From assembly GCA_024636425.1 (NCBI GenBank), contig JAGXHB010000101.1, forward strand, positions 1 through 12,056: DNA of 12,056 nt. The letters run 5' to 3'. Positions 7,459-12,056 of this stretch are shown in pieces. A program made the translations under genes and the position numbers. The DNA comes from Roseobacter sp. (lineage in GTDB: Bacteria; Pseudomonadota; Alphaproteobacteria; Rhodobacterales; Rhodobacteraceae). Below the pieces are notes generated by a model. That model searched no databases, was not told the origin of the DNA, and saw only the letters and a list, made by a program, of their open reading frames with translations. Position 1 is the first letter of the stretch; each line of letters opens with the position of its first letter.

Positions 7459-7946
7459 AACCCCACCTCGCCCAAGATGAAATCAGCGATAGAGACGGTG
7501 TCATTCAGGTCGAACACAGGCCGGTCCAGCGTCAGGGCCGTGTCACTTGCAACCGCGCGGATCGTGGGATCCTCCGGCGCGATCAGCGGATTGCCTGTTT
7601 CAGCACGGTGGGCTTCGACCTTGGGGTGGGCATCGCGTTTGTACCCTTCGATCAGCACCAGATCGACCGGCGACAGGCGCGTCAGCAGATCCTGAAGCGT
7701 CGGCTCGACCTCGTCGCGCAGCTCGTGCATCAGCGCAAAGCGGTTGCGCGACGCCAGCAGCACCTCGCGCGCACCTGCGACCCGGTGCCGGTGGCTATCC
7801 TTGCCGGCATGATCCACATCGAAACTGTGATGCGCGTGCTTGACGGTGGAAACGGTGATGCCGCGCCCGGTAATCTCCGTCACCAACCGCTCCATCAGGC
7901 CGGTTTTGCCAGCGTTTTTCCAGCCGACAACACCATAGATATTCAT
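7455..7946 (-). CDS. mobB: Molybdopterin-guanine dinucleotide biosynthesis adaptor MobB
   Basis: 163 residues, normal for MobB, a P-loop GTP-binding protein that assists MobA in making the guanine dinucleotide cofactor; it is helpful rather than essential in Escherichia coli. The Walker A motif GWKNAGKT is at residues 8-15. The family motifs VKHAHH (35-40), DHAGKDSHRH (45-54) and LIEGYK (98-103, Walker B-like region) are all present. The ATG at 7946 overlaps the mobA stop by four bases (ATGA), and its own TGA overlaps the GTG of the moeA fusion, so translation is probably coupled through the cluster. Nothing is truncated. Confidence 0.95.
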   Translation of the reverse strand: MNIYGVVGWKNAGKTGLMERLVTEITGRGITVSTVKHAHHSFDVDHAGKDSHRHRVAGAREVLLASRNRFALMHELRDEVEPTLQDLLTRLSPVDLVLIEGYKRDAHPKVEAHRAETGNPLIAPEDPTIRAVASDTALTLDRPVFDLNDTVSIADFILGEVGL

Positions 7947-8545
7947 AGCATGCTTTCCGCTGTCTTGAGGTCTTCGGGCGTGTTGATGTTGAAGAACGCC
8001 GCCTCATGCGGAAACATTGCCTCGCGCCCGCCGTGCTTTTGCGTCCACATCACCACCTTGCGCAAACCGTCCTGCAAAGCCGCGCGCAGATCGTCCCGTA
8101 ACGCGACCGGCCAGAGGCCAAACGTCGGATGCCGCGCCTTGTCGCCGCCCGCATCAGGCGTGGCGGCGAGAACCAGCGGGTGGGTCATCCCCTCGCCTGC
8201 CAGCAGCAGTTGCGGCACCAGATCACCGGGAAAGAACGGCGTGTCCGCCGCTGCCGTCACAATCGCGTCCGCCCCTTGGGACGCTGCCCAGTCAAGCCCG
8301 GCCAGCACGCCCGCAAGCGGACCCGCGAAGCCGTCGATACTGTCCGGCAGCACCGGTAGTTTCAGATCGGCAAAGCGTGCTGCATCACCGTTTGCGTTCA
8401 GCGCCATCGCCGCAACTTGCGGCGCAAGCCGTTCGATCACATGGCCCAGAATGGTCTGCCCACCCAACGTCAGCAGCCCCTTATCGCCACCGCCCATACG
8501 GGTCGCCTGCCCCCCGGCAAGAATAACGCCCAAAGGTTGTTTCAT
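7943..8545 (-). CDS. mobA: Molybdenum cofactor guanylyltransferase MobA
   Basis: 200 residues, normal length. MobA transfers GMP from GTP to Mo-molybdopterin, forming the (bis-)MGD cofactor used by DMSO-reductase-family enzymes such as formate dehydrogenase. The nucleotidyltransferase signature LAGGQATRMGGGDKG is at residues 9-23, GPLAGVLAGL at 75-84, the metal-binding region DTPFF at 101-105, and the typical C-terminal FFNINTPEDL at 184-193. The ATG at 8545 overlaps the fdhD stop by four bases (ATGA), and its TGA overlaps the mobB start in the same way. The gene is intact and embedded in the operon; no promoter is expected in front of it. Confidence 0.96.
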   Translation of the reverse strand: MKQPLGVILAGGQATRMGGGDKGLLTLGGQTILGHVIERLAPQVAAMALNANGDAARFADLKLPVLPDSIDGFAGPLAGVLAGLDWAASQGADAIVTAAADTPFFPGDLVPQLLLAGEGMTHPLVLAATPDAGGDKARHPTFGLWPVALRDDLRAALQDGLRKVVMWTQKHGGREAMFPHEAAFFNINTPEDLKTAESML

Positions 8546-9453
8546 ACGTCCCCCTTGCGGCCTGAGCGCCGTGGTTCATCGGCCACCGTGTCGGGGTCGG
8601 CGTCACGCACCAGACGGTCTTCGCCTGCAAGGCAGATGAACCGTTTGCCCTTCATTCTGCCGATCAGCGTCAGCCCGACCTGATTGGCGATTTCCACACC
8701 CCAGGCGGTAAACCCTGACCGCGACGCAAGCACCGGAATGCCCATCATTGCTGTCTTGATCACCATTTCAGACGTGAGGCGCCCTGTCGTGTAAAGGATC
8801 TTGTCAGCCGCGCCGATATTTTCGGACAACATCCAGCCCGCGATCTTGTCGACTGCGTTATGACGCCCGACATCCTCCATATAAACCAAGGGTTTGTCGC
8901 CTTGGCACAGCACCGTTCCGTGAATGGCTCCCGCCTCCAGATAAAGGCTTGGGGTGCGGTTGATCTGGGCGCTCAAAGCATAGAGCCACGAGGTGTGGAC
9001 GGGCGTCGCGGGCAGGCTCACGTTCTCGAGCCCCTCCATCATGTCGCCAAAGACGGTACCGACAGCGCAGCCGCTGGTGCGGGTTTTCTTGCGCATCTTG
9101 TCTTCGTAGTCGGTCTTGCGGGCGGTGCGCACAACGACCACCTCGAGATCTTCGTCATAATCGACGCGGATAATCTCTTCGCCATCGCGCAGCATGCCCT
9201 GATTGCGCAAAAACCCGAGGGCGAGGTATTCGGGGTAGTCGCCGATCGTCATGGCCGTGACGATTTCCTGCGCGTTCAAAAAGATCGTCAGCGGGCGTTC
9301 CTCGACCACATTGATCGTAGTGTTCGCACCGTTCTGGTCGCGCCCCGTTACGGCACGGGTCAGACGGGCCGCCCCCGGTTGAGGCGCAATGAGATAATCG
9401 GTGATGTCGGGCCTGACAGACAATTGCATCCCCCCAAGGTGGCAGTTAAGCAT
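8542..9453 (-). CDS. fdhD: Formate dehydrogenase accessory sulfurtransferase FdhD
   Basis: 303 residues from the ATG at 9453. FdhD receives sulfur from a cysteine desulfurase and passes it to bis-MGD, which formate dehydrogenases need for activity. Family marks are VVEERPLTIFLNA, YLALGFLRNQGML, the conserved YMEDVGRHNAVDK segment (191-203) and GIPVLASRSG (238-247). The reactive loop reads RTSGCAVGT, with one cysteine (C129) where many members have CxxC; the second position is Gly. The start is uncertain: the frame also allows TTG at 9474 (310 residues) and ATG at 9429 (295 residues, but with a G run directly abutting the ATG). None has an ideal ribosome site. It is first in the fdhD-mobA-mobB-moeA operon, overlaps mobA by four bases, and is divergent from azlC. 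No formate dehydrogenase structural gene is in the window. Confidence 0.93.
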   Translation of the reverse strand: MLNCHLGGMQLSVRPDITDYLIAPQPGAARLTRAVTGRDQNGANTTINVVEERPLTIFLNAQEIVTAMTIGDYPEYLALGFLRNQGMLRDGEEIIRVDYDEDLEVVVVRTARKTDYEDKMRKKTRTSGCAVGTVFGDMMEGLENVSLPATPVHTSWLYALSAQINRTPSLYLEAGAIHGTVLCQGDKPLVYMEDVGRHNAVDKIAGWMLSENIGAADKILYTTGRLTSEMVIKTAMMGIPVLASRSGFTAWGVEIANQVGLTLIGRMKGKRFICLAGEDRLVRDADPDTVADEPRRSGRKGDV

Positions 9454-9466
9454 ACCGTCGTAATCT

Positions 9467-9471
9467 AGGGG
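9467..9471 (+). promoter_or_regulatory. Ribosome binding site of azlC
   Basis: AGGGG ends six bases before the ATG at 9478. It supports this start and leaves almost no space between azlC and the divergent fdhD. Confidence 0.65.
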
Positions 9472-9477
9472 CAACGC

Positions 9478-10200
9478 ATGGCCATCACCACCACGAAATC
9501 CGCATATCGCAAAGGTCTCGTGGATGCGGCACCCTTCATTCTGGTGATTATCCCTTTTTCGTCACTCTTTGGCATTCTTGCGACCGAAGCAGGGCTGAGC
9601 GTTTTCGAGACGCTGGCTTTTTCGGTCGTGGTCATTGCAGGGGCAGCACAATTTACCGCGCTACAGCTGATGCAGGAACACGCGCCGACGGCGATCGTGC
9701 TGGCGTCGGCGCTTGCGGTGAACCTGCGCATGGCGATGTATTCCGCGTCTTTGACCCCCTATATCGGGGCCGCGCCGCTGTGGCAGCGCGCGCTTGCGGC
9801 CTATCTGACTGTCGATCAGTCCTATGTTTGTTCGATGGCGCAGTATGAAAAAGAGCCGGACATGACCATCCCGCAGCGCATGTCCTATTTCTTTGGCTGC
9901 GTCACACCTATCGTGCCGCTTTGGTATCTGTTTACCCTGCTTGGTGCCTTGCTTGGCGCGCAGATCCCCGAAAGCTGGGCGCTTGATTTCGCCTTGCCGA
10001 TCACCTTTCTGGCGATGATCGCACCGATGTTCCGCACGCCGGCGCATGTGGTCGCGGCGGTCGTCGCATCGGTCGCTGCGTTGGTGACAGCGGGTGTGCC
10101 CTATTCCTTGGGCCTGATCCTTGCCGGGCTGGCCGGCATGATCGCCGGGGCACAGACAGAGGTCTGGCTCGAAAGCCGTGAAAAGGGGCAGGCAGGATGA
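9478..10200 (+). CDS. azlC: AzlC-type branched-chain amino acid exporter, large subunit
   Basis: 240 residues, the usual AzlC length. With AzlD it forms an inner-membrane exporter of branched-chain amino acids (the BrnF/BrnE type); relatives export other substrates, so the exact cargo is not fixed. Hydrophobic helices occupy most of residues 18-55, 70-90, 137-160, 168-186 and 190-225. Family motifs are GILATEAGLS (32-41), VVIAGAAQFTALQL (51-64) and NLRMAMYSASLTPY (82-95). The ATG has a good AGGGG site. The stop overlaps the azlD start (ATGA, 10197-10200), typical of this pair. It is divergent from fdhD with only about 24 bases between the likely starts, so its promoter must lie in or very close to the fdhD coding region. 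No adjacent Lrp-type regulator is seen. Confidence 0.94.
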   Translation: MAITTTKSAYRKGLVDAAPFILVIIPFSSLFGILATEAGLSVFETLAFSVVVIAGAAQFTALQLMQEHAPTAIVLASALAVNLRMAMYSASLTPYIGAAPLWQRALAAYLTVDQSYVCSMAQYEKEPDMTIPQRMSYFFGCVTPIVPLWYLFTLLGALLGAQIPESWALDFALPITFLAMIAPMFRTPAHVVAAVVASVAALVTAGVPYSLGLILAGLAGMIAGAQTEVWLESREKGQAG

Positions 10201-10523
10201 TCGACACAGGCACACTTTGGTTCGTGATCATTGCTTTGGGGCTTGGCAGCTTTGGCTTGCGCTTTGTCTTTACCGGGCTGGTGGGCGACCGCGAAATGCC
10301 CGCATGGCTGCTGCGCCACCTGCGATACACGGCTGTCGCGATCCTGCCTGCGCTGGTGGCACCGCAGGTTCTATGGCCGGCAGCGACGGACGGCACGTTT
10401 GATCCCGCCCGCGTCGCCGCAGCCGCAGTGACCTTGGGGGTCGGAATTATGACAAAAAACGTACTGGGCGCGATTATCGCAGGTGCCGCGACACTTTACG
10501 CCATGCTTTGGCTACTCGGCTAA
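10197..10523 (+). CDS. azlD: AzlD-type branched-chain amino acid exporter, small subunit
   Basis: 108 residues, normal for AzlD, the small partner of AzlC. Four hydrophobic segments are visible at about residues 5-27, 43-60, 71-85 and 88-107. The arrangement FGLRFVFTGLVG and LLRHLRYTAVAILPALVAPQVL fits the family. It starts inside the azlC stop (ATGA) and is expected to be co-translated. Its last 12 bases overlap the end of the opposing lipoprotein gene, and no intrinsic terminator is visible at this convergent junction. Confidence 0.94.
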   Translation: MIDTGTLWFVIIALGLGSFGLRFVFTGLVGDREMPAWLLRHLRYTAVAILPALVAPQVLWPAATDGTFDPARVAAAAVTLGVGIMTKNVLGAIIAGAATLYAMLWLLG

Positions 10524-11114
10524 CAGCCCGGCCTCTACGGCATCCACCACGTCACCGTCGTCGTTTTCGTAGTATTTCGTCTCGGTCACTCCGGGCAGTG
10601 TCGCAAACTGATCCGAGAGTTTCACGGGGTAAAACGTCGTCTCGATCCCCTGAAATCCGGGCACTTTCTGCAACAGCGACGACGTTGCATTCGTGCAATA
10701 AACACCCGGCACGGAGCCGTTCGCAATGACCAGCTTCAAAATCTGTTCGGCCTGTGCATCGGTCACCGGGACAGTCTGGCTGACCACATGGTAGCTGCTG
10801 CGGGCGTGCGCGGATTTGTAAGCCTGTATCCAGCGAGGTGATATCCCGTACAGAACATCGCCGCGTTCGACAACGCGCGAATCCCGGAAGGAACCGGCGG
10901 GATCAAAGATCACCTGCTGCGACCCATTGACCAGCAAAGCGGTATGCCCGCCGCTGCCGGTTCGGTTGTTGACCATCGTCATCAGCGTGATTGACCGCGG
11001 GCCCGGTGCGGCAAAAGCTGCTGCCGCGACTTCGGCCGGGGAACTGTCTGTGCCGGTGTCATTGGCGCACGCCGAAATAACCCCGATCAGGGCCAAAGCC
11101 ACCCAGATACGCAT
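10512..11114 (-). CDS. Lipoprotein with a putative permuted papain/NlpC-P60-like fold
   Basis: 200 residues from the ATG at 11114. The frame is open up to 11204, but this ATG is chosen because it begins a lipoprotein signal, MRIWVALALIGVISAC with lipobox ISAC and lipid-accepting C16, and has GAGG seven bases upstream. The mature part has GSGGHTALLV (H57), VIFDPAG (69-74), RGDVLYG (84-90), a central SSYHVVSQTVPV and PGVYCTNATSSLLQ (C140). A small-residue-flanked His in an early beta strand followed by a Cys at the start of a helix is the order seen in circularly permuted papain-like hydrolases of the YiiX/YebB type. This is inference from motif order only; the function and substrate are unknown. 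It probably sits on the inner or outer membrane, facing the periplasm. It lies 32 bases after the oxidase subunit IV gene and may be co-transcribed with it. Confidence 0.88.
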   Translation of the reverse strand: MRIWVALALIGVISACANDTGTDSSPAEVAAAAFAAPGPRSITLMTMVNNRTGSGGHTALLVNGSQQVIFDPAGSFRDSRVVERGDVLYGISPRWIQAYKSAHARSSYHVVSQTVPVTDAQAEQILKLVIANGSVPGVYCTNATSSLLQKVPGFQGIETTFYPVKLSDQFATLPGVTETKYYENDDGDVVDAVEAGLLAE

Positions 11115-11121
11115 GATGCTG

Positions 11122-11125
11122 CCTC
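11122..11125 (-). promoter_or_regulatory. Ribosome binding site deciding the lipoprotein start
   Basis: On the minus strand GAGG ends seven bases before the ATG at 11114. This supports the start that gives a proper lipoprotein signal over the longer open frame, which would run into the preceding oxidase gene. Confidence 0.6.
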
Positions 11126-11146
11126 GTCTCGGTAAATTTAAAAGGT

Positions 11147-11281
11147 TCAGCGGGCGAAAATCGCCATAAAGACAAGAAGACCGATGATCACGATGCTCGC
11201 CCATTTGACGTAATTCATGAATCCGTCAAAAGCCTTTTCCTGAGCTTTCGTATCCATTGAGCCGTGTTCATGCTTGGCCAT
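11147..11281 (-). CDS. aa3-type cytochrome c oxidase subunit IV
   Basis: A 44-residue protein, MAKHEHGSMDTKAQEKAF followed by a single transmembrane helix (about residues 24-42, VKWASIVIIGLLVFMAIF). Histidines near the N-terminus, SMD, QEK-F-GF and one C-terminal helix are the pattern of the small alphaproteobacterial aa3 oxidase subunit IV (COX4_pro_2 type; called ctaH in Paracoccus, if my recollection is right). It packs against the core subunits of the terminal oxidase in the inner membrane and is not needed for catalysis in the Paracoccus enzyme. The ATG at 11281 has AAGGA eight bases upstream. No other oxidase genes are nearby, which is usual for this subunit. It is followed after 32 bases by the lipoprotein gene. 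Confidence 0.88.
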   Translation of the reverse strand: MAKHEHGSMDTKAQEKAFDGFMNYVKWASIVIIGLLVFMAIFAR

Positions 11282-11330
11282 TTGGGCGTTCCTTTGTCGT
11301 TGTGTTCGAAGTGGTTGTGCACGGGTTACT

Positions 11331-11359
11331 GCATTCGCAAGACCATGTCACGATGTCAA
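11331..11359 (-). promoter_or_regulatory. Possible promoter of the oxidase subunit IV gene
   Basis: On the minus strand a perfect TTGACA (11359-11354) is followed after 17 bases by GAATGC (11336-11331), a poor -10 box, about 50 bases before the ATG at 11281. The surrounding 93-base gap (11282-11374) holds nothing else I can identify. Alphaproteobacterial promoters often have a good -35 and a weak -10, so this is plausible only. Confidence 0.4.
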
Positions 11360-11374
11360 AACCACACGTTCTTA

Positions 11375-11494
11375 TCAGTTTTCATCCTGCGGCGACGCTG
11401 CATCAGCCTCCATATCCGCGACCAGACGAAACCCGGTACGATTCGGCGGCTCTTCCTTGGTTTTCTTTGGCAGCGCCCGTATCTGGTTGTCCAT
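11375..11494 (-). CDS. Small hypothetical protein of 39 residues
   Basis: An ATG at 11494 opens 39 codons: MDNQIRALPKKTKEEPPNRT, then GFRLVADMEADAASPQDEN, ending in TGA. It begins six bases after the TAG of the metallo-hydrolase gene and in the same frame (TAG-GGC-CGG-ATG), so it could be translated by reinitiation. The ribosome site is weak (AGGG only four bases away, overlapping the upstream stop). The protein is hydrophilic, with a basic first half and an acidic tail, no cysteine and no membrane segment. Its composition looks like genuine protein, in contrast to the Arg-rich reading of the other frames. I do not recognise it. It fills most of what would otherwise be a 219-base gap. Confidence 0.55.
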   Translation of the reverse strand: MDNQIRALPKKTKEEPPNRTGFRLVADMEADAASPQDEN

Positions 11495-11500
11495 CCGGCC

Positions 11501-12056
11501 CTACGCCTTTGCCTGATACACCCACGCGCCATCCGTTTCGCGCAGGCTACGTGTGGCAAGGCCCGACTGATGAAGATGGCTCAAATGGGCGACCGCCTCA
11601 ACCAGGGCCAGACCATATTCGCCGTCACCGATCTTGCGTTTGAAAAGCGTCGGAAAACATTCTGACGCCGATTTGGGGGTTTCGATGAATTTGACCAGCC
11701 GTTTCAGCGCGCCATGGTGGTTTTCGATCAACTGCCGCATCCGCGTCGGCAGTCCTGTAAAGGGCAGCTTGTGCCCGCCCAGAACCAGATGGTCGGCCCG
11801 CCCCATGGGTGCCAGACGCTCGCACGCCTCCAGCCATTCACCGATCGGGTCGGCCATCGGTTCGGTCGCATAGACGCCGACATTGGGGCTGATCGACGGC
11901 AGGATCTGGTCGCCTGCGATGATAATATTGTCATCGCGGCTCCAGAAGGTTGCGTGTTCCGGCGCGTGACCGTTTCCCATATGCACATCGAAAACACGGC
12001 CTCCGATGGTGATCTGGTCGCCCTGCTTGATCCGCGTAAAGCCCAAGGGAAGGGGA
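11501..12056 (-). CDS. Metallo-beta-lactamase-fold hydrolase (N-terminus outside window)
   Basis: 184 codons are open from the right edge to TAG at 11501; the start and the first metal motif (HxHxDH) lie beyond the window. Visible metal-site elements are GHAPEHATFW (third-motif His), IIAGDQIL (bridging Asp) and LGGHKLPF (last His), the order expected of zinc-dependent MBL hydrolases. The C-terminal part, from about ENHHGALKRLVKFIE to the end, is a helical/winged-helix-like tail as in LACTB2-type members and related bacterial hydrolases. The substrate cannot be told: thioester, nucleic acid and lactone hydrolases all share this layout. The first visible codons read PLPLGFTRIKQGDQ; the TTG within them is not taken as a start because the preceding frame is open and the family needs an N-terminal half. 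A small ORF follows six bases after the stop. Confidence 0.9.
   Translation of the reverse strand, partial: PLPLGFTRIKQGDQITIGGRVFDVHMGNGHAPEHATFWSRDDNIIIAGDQILPSISPNVGVYATEPMADPIGEWLEACERLAPMGRADHLVLGGHKLPFTGLPTRMRQLIENHHGALKRLVKFIETPKSASECFPTLFKRKIGDGEYGLALVEAVAHLSHLHQSGLATRSLRETDGAWVYQAKA

Noticed and set aside
7608..8639. A 343-codon plus-strand frame opposite mobB and mobA
   Set aside because: It spans two well-identified genes on the other strand and has no recognisable motif.
9424..9453. TTGCAT with a TAAGCA-like box as an azlC promoter
   Set aside because: Only two of six bases of the -10 box fit, so it is not better than chance. It is mentioned only as a place to look.
11129..11165. 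Hairpin GGCGA-TTT-TCGCC at the end of the oxidase subunit gene
   Set aside because: The stem is only five base pairs and lies in coding sequence. The following T-rich stretch is separated and interrupted, so it is not a credible terminator.
11356..11559. A 67-codon minus-strand frame overlapping the MBL gene end
   Set aside because: The translation is very Arg-rich and out of frame with both the MBL gene and the better 39-codon ORF.
11264..11665. Overlapping plus-strand frames of 128-133 codons between the oxidase subunit and the MBL gene
   Set aside because: They cross the coding sequences of three minus-strand genes and have no family-like composition.

Overview
The window looks like chromosomal DNA of a marine alphaproteobacterium of the Rhodobacterales (Roseobacter group). 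The pointers are the moderately high GC content, proteins of recognisable Rhodobacterales type (a 549-residue ETF-ubiquinone oxidoreductase, a 44-residue aa3 oxidase subunit IV, GreA beginning MEKIPMTR) and the packing of genes with 4-base ATGA/GTGA overlaps. The species cannot be named from this sequence. I see no rRNA or tRNA gene, insertion sequence, phage gene or CRISPR array.

Left part (1-3518, minus strand): an exported tetratricopeptide-repeat (TPR) protein that runs off the left edge, preceded by the electron-transfer flavoprotein:ubiquinone oxidoreductase (ETF-QO). A strong intrinsic terminator follows ETF-QO, so the TPR gene probably has its own promoter. A 287-base divergent intergenic region (3519-3805) separates ETF-QO from greA and carries operator-like repeats. 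greA is followed after 15 bases by an unrecognised two-helix membrane protein with a coiled coil (4292-5338).

Centre (5377-9474, minus strand): a tightly overlapping four-gene operon read fdhD, mobA, mobB, moeA. It covers the last steps of molybdenum cofactor work: molybdate insertion (MoeA), dinucleotide formation (MobA, with its partner MobB) and sulfuration of bis-MGD for formate dehydrogenase (FdhD). The MoeA here is a 693-residue fusion with an N-terminal domain of about 285 residues that looks like a DUF429/RNase H-like fold. This is the most unusual protein in the window. Reading the other way from fdhD is azlC-azlD, a branched-chain amino acid exporter pair. The gap between fdhD and azlC is only a few tens of bases.

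Right part (10512-12056, minus strand): in transcription order, a metallo-beta-lactamase-fold hydrolase (start outside the window), a 39-codon small ORF six bases after its stop, a 44-residue aa3-type cytochrome c oxidase subunit IV, and a 200-residue lipoprotein whose His and Cys motifs suggest a permuted papain/NlpC-P60-like fold. The last gene overlaps the end of azlD by 12 bases, tail to tail.

Most of the window is ordinary core genome. The items worth a second look are the MoeA fusion, the FdhD with a single Cys where a CxxC is usual, the putative permuted-papain lipoprotein, the unlisted small ORF, and the repeats upstream of ETF-QO and greA.
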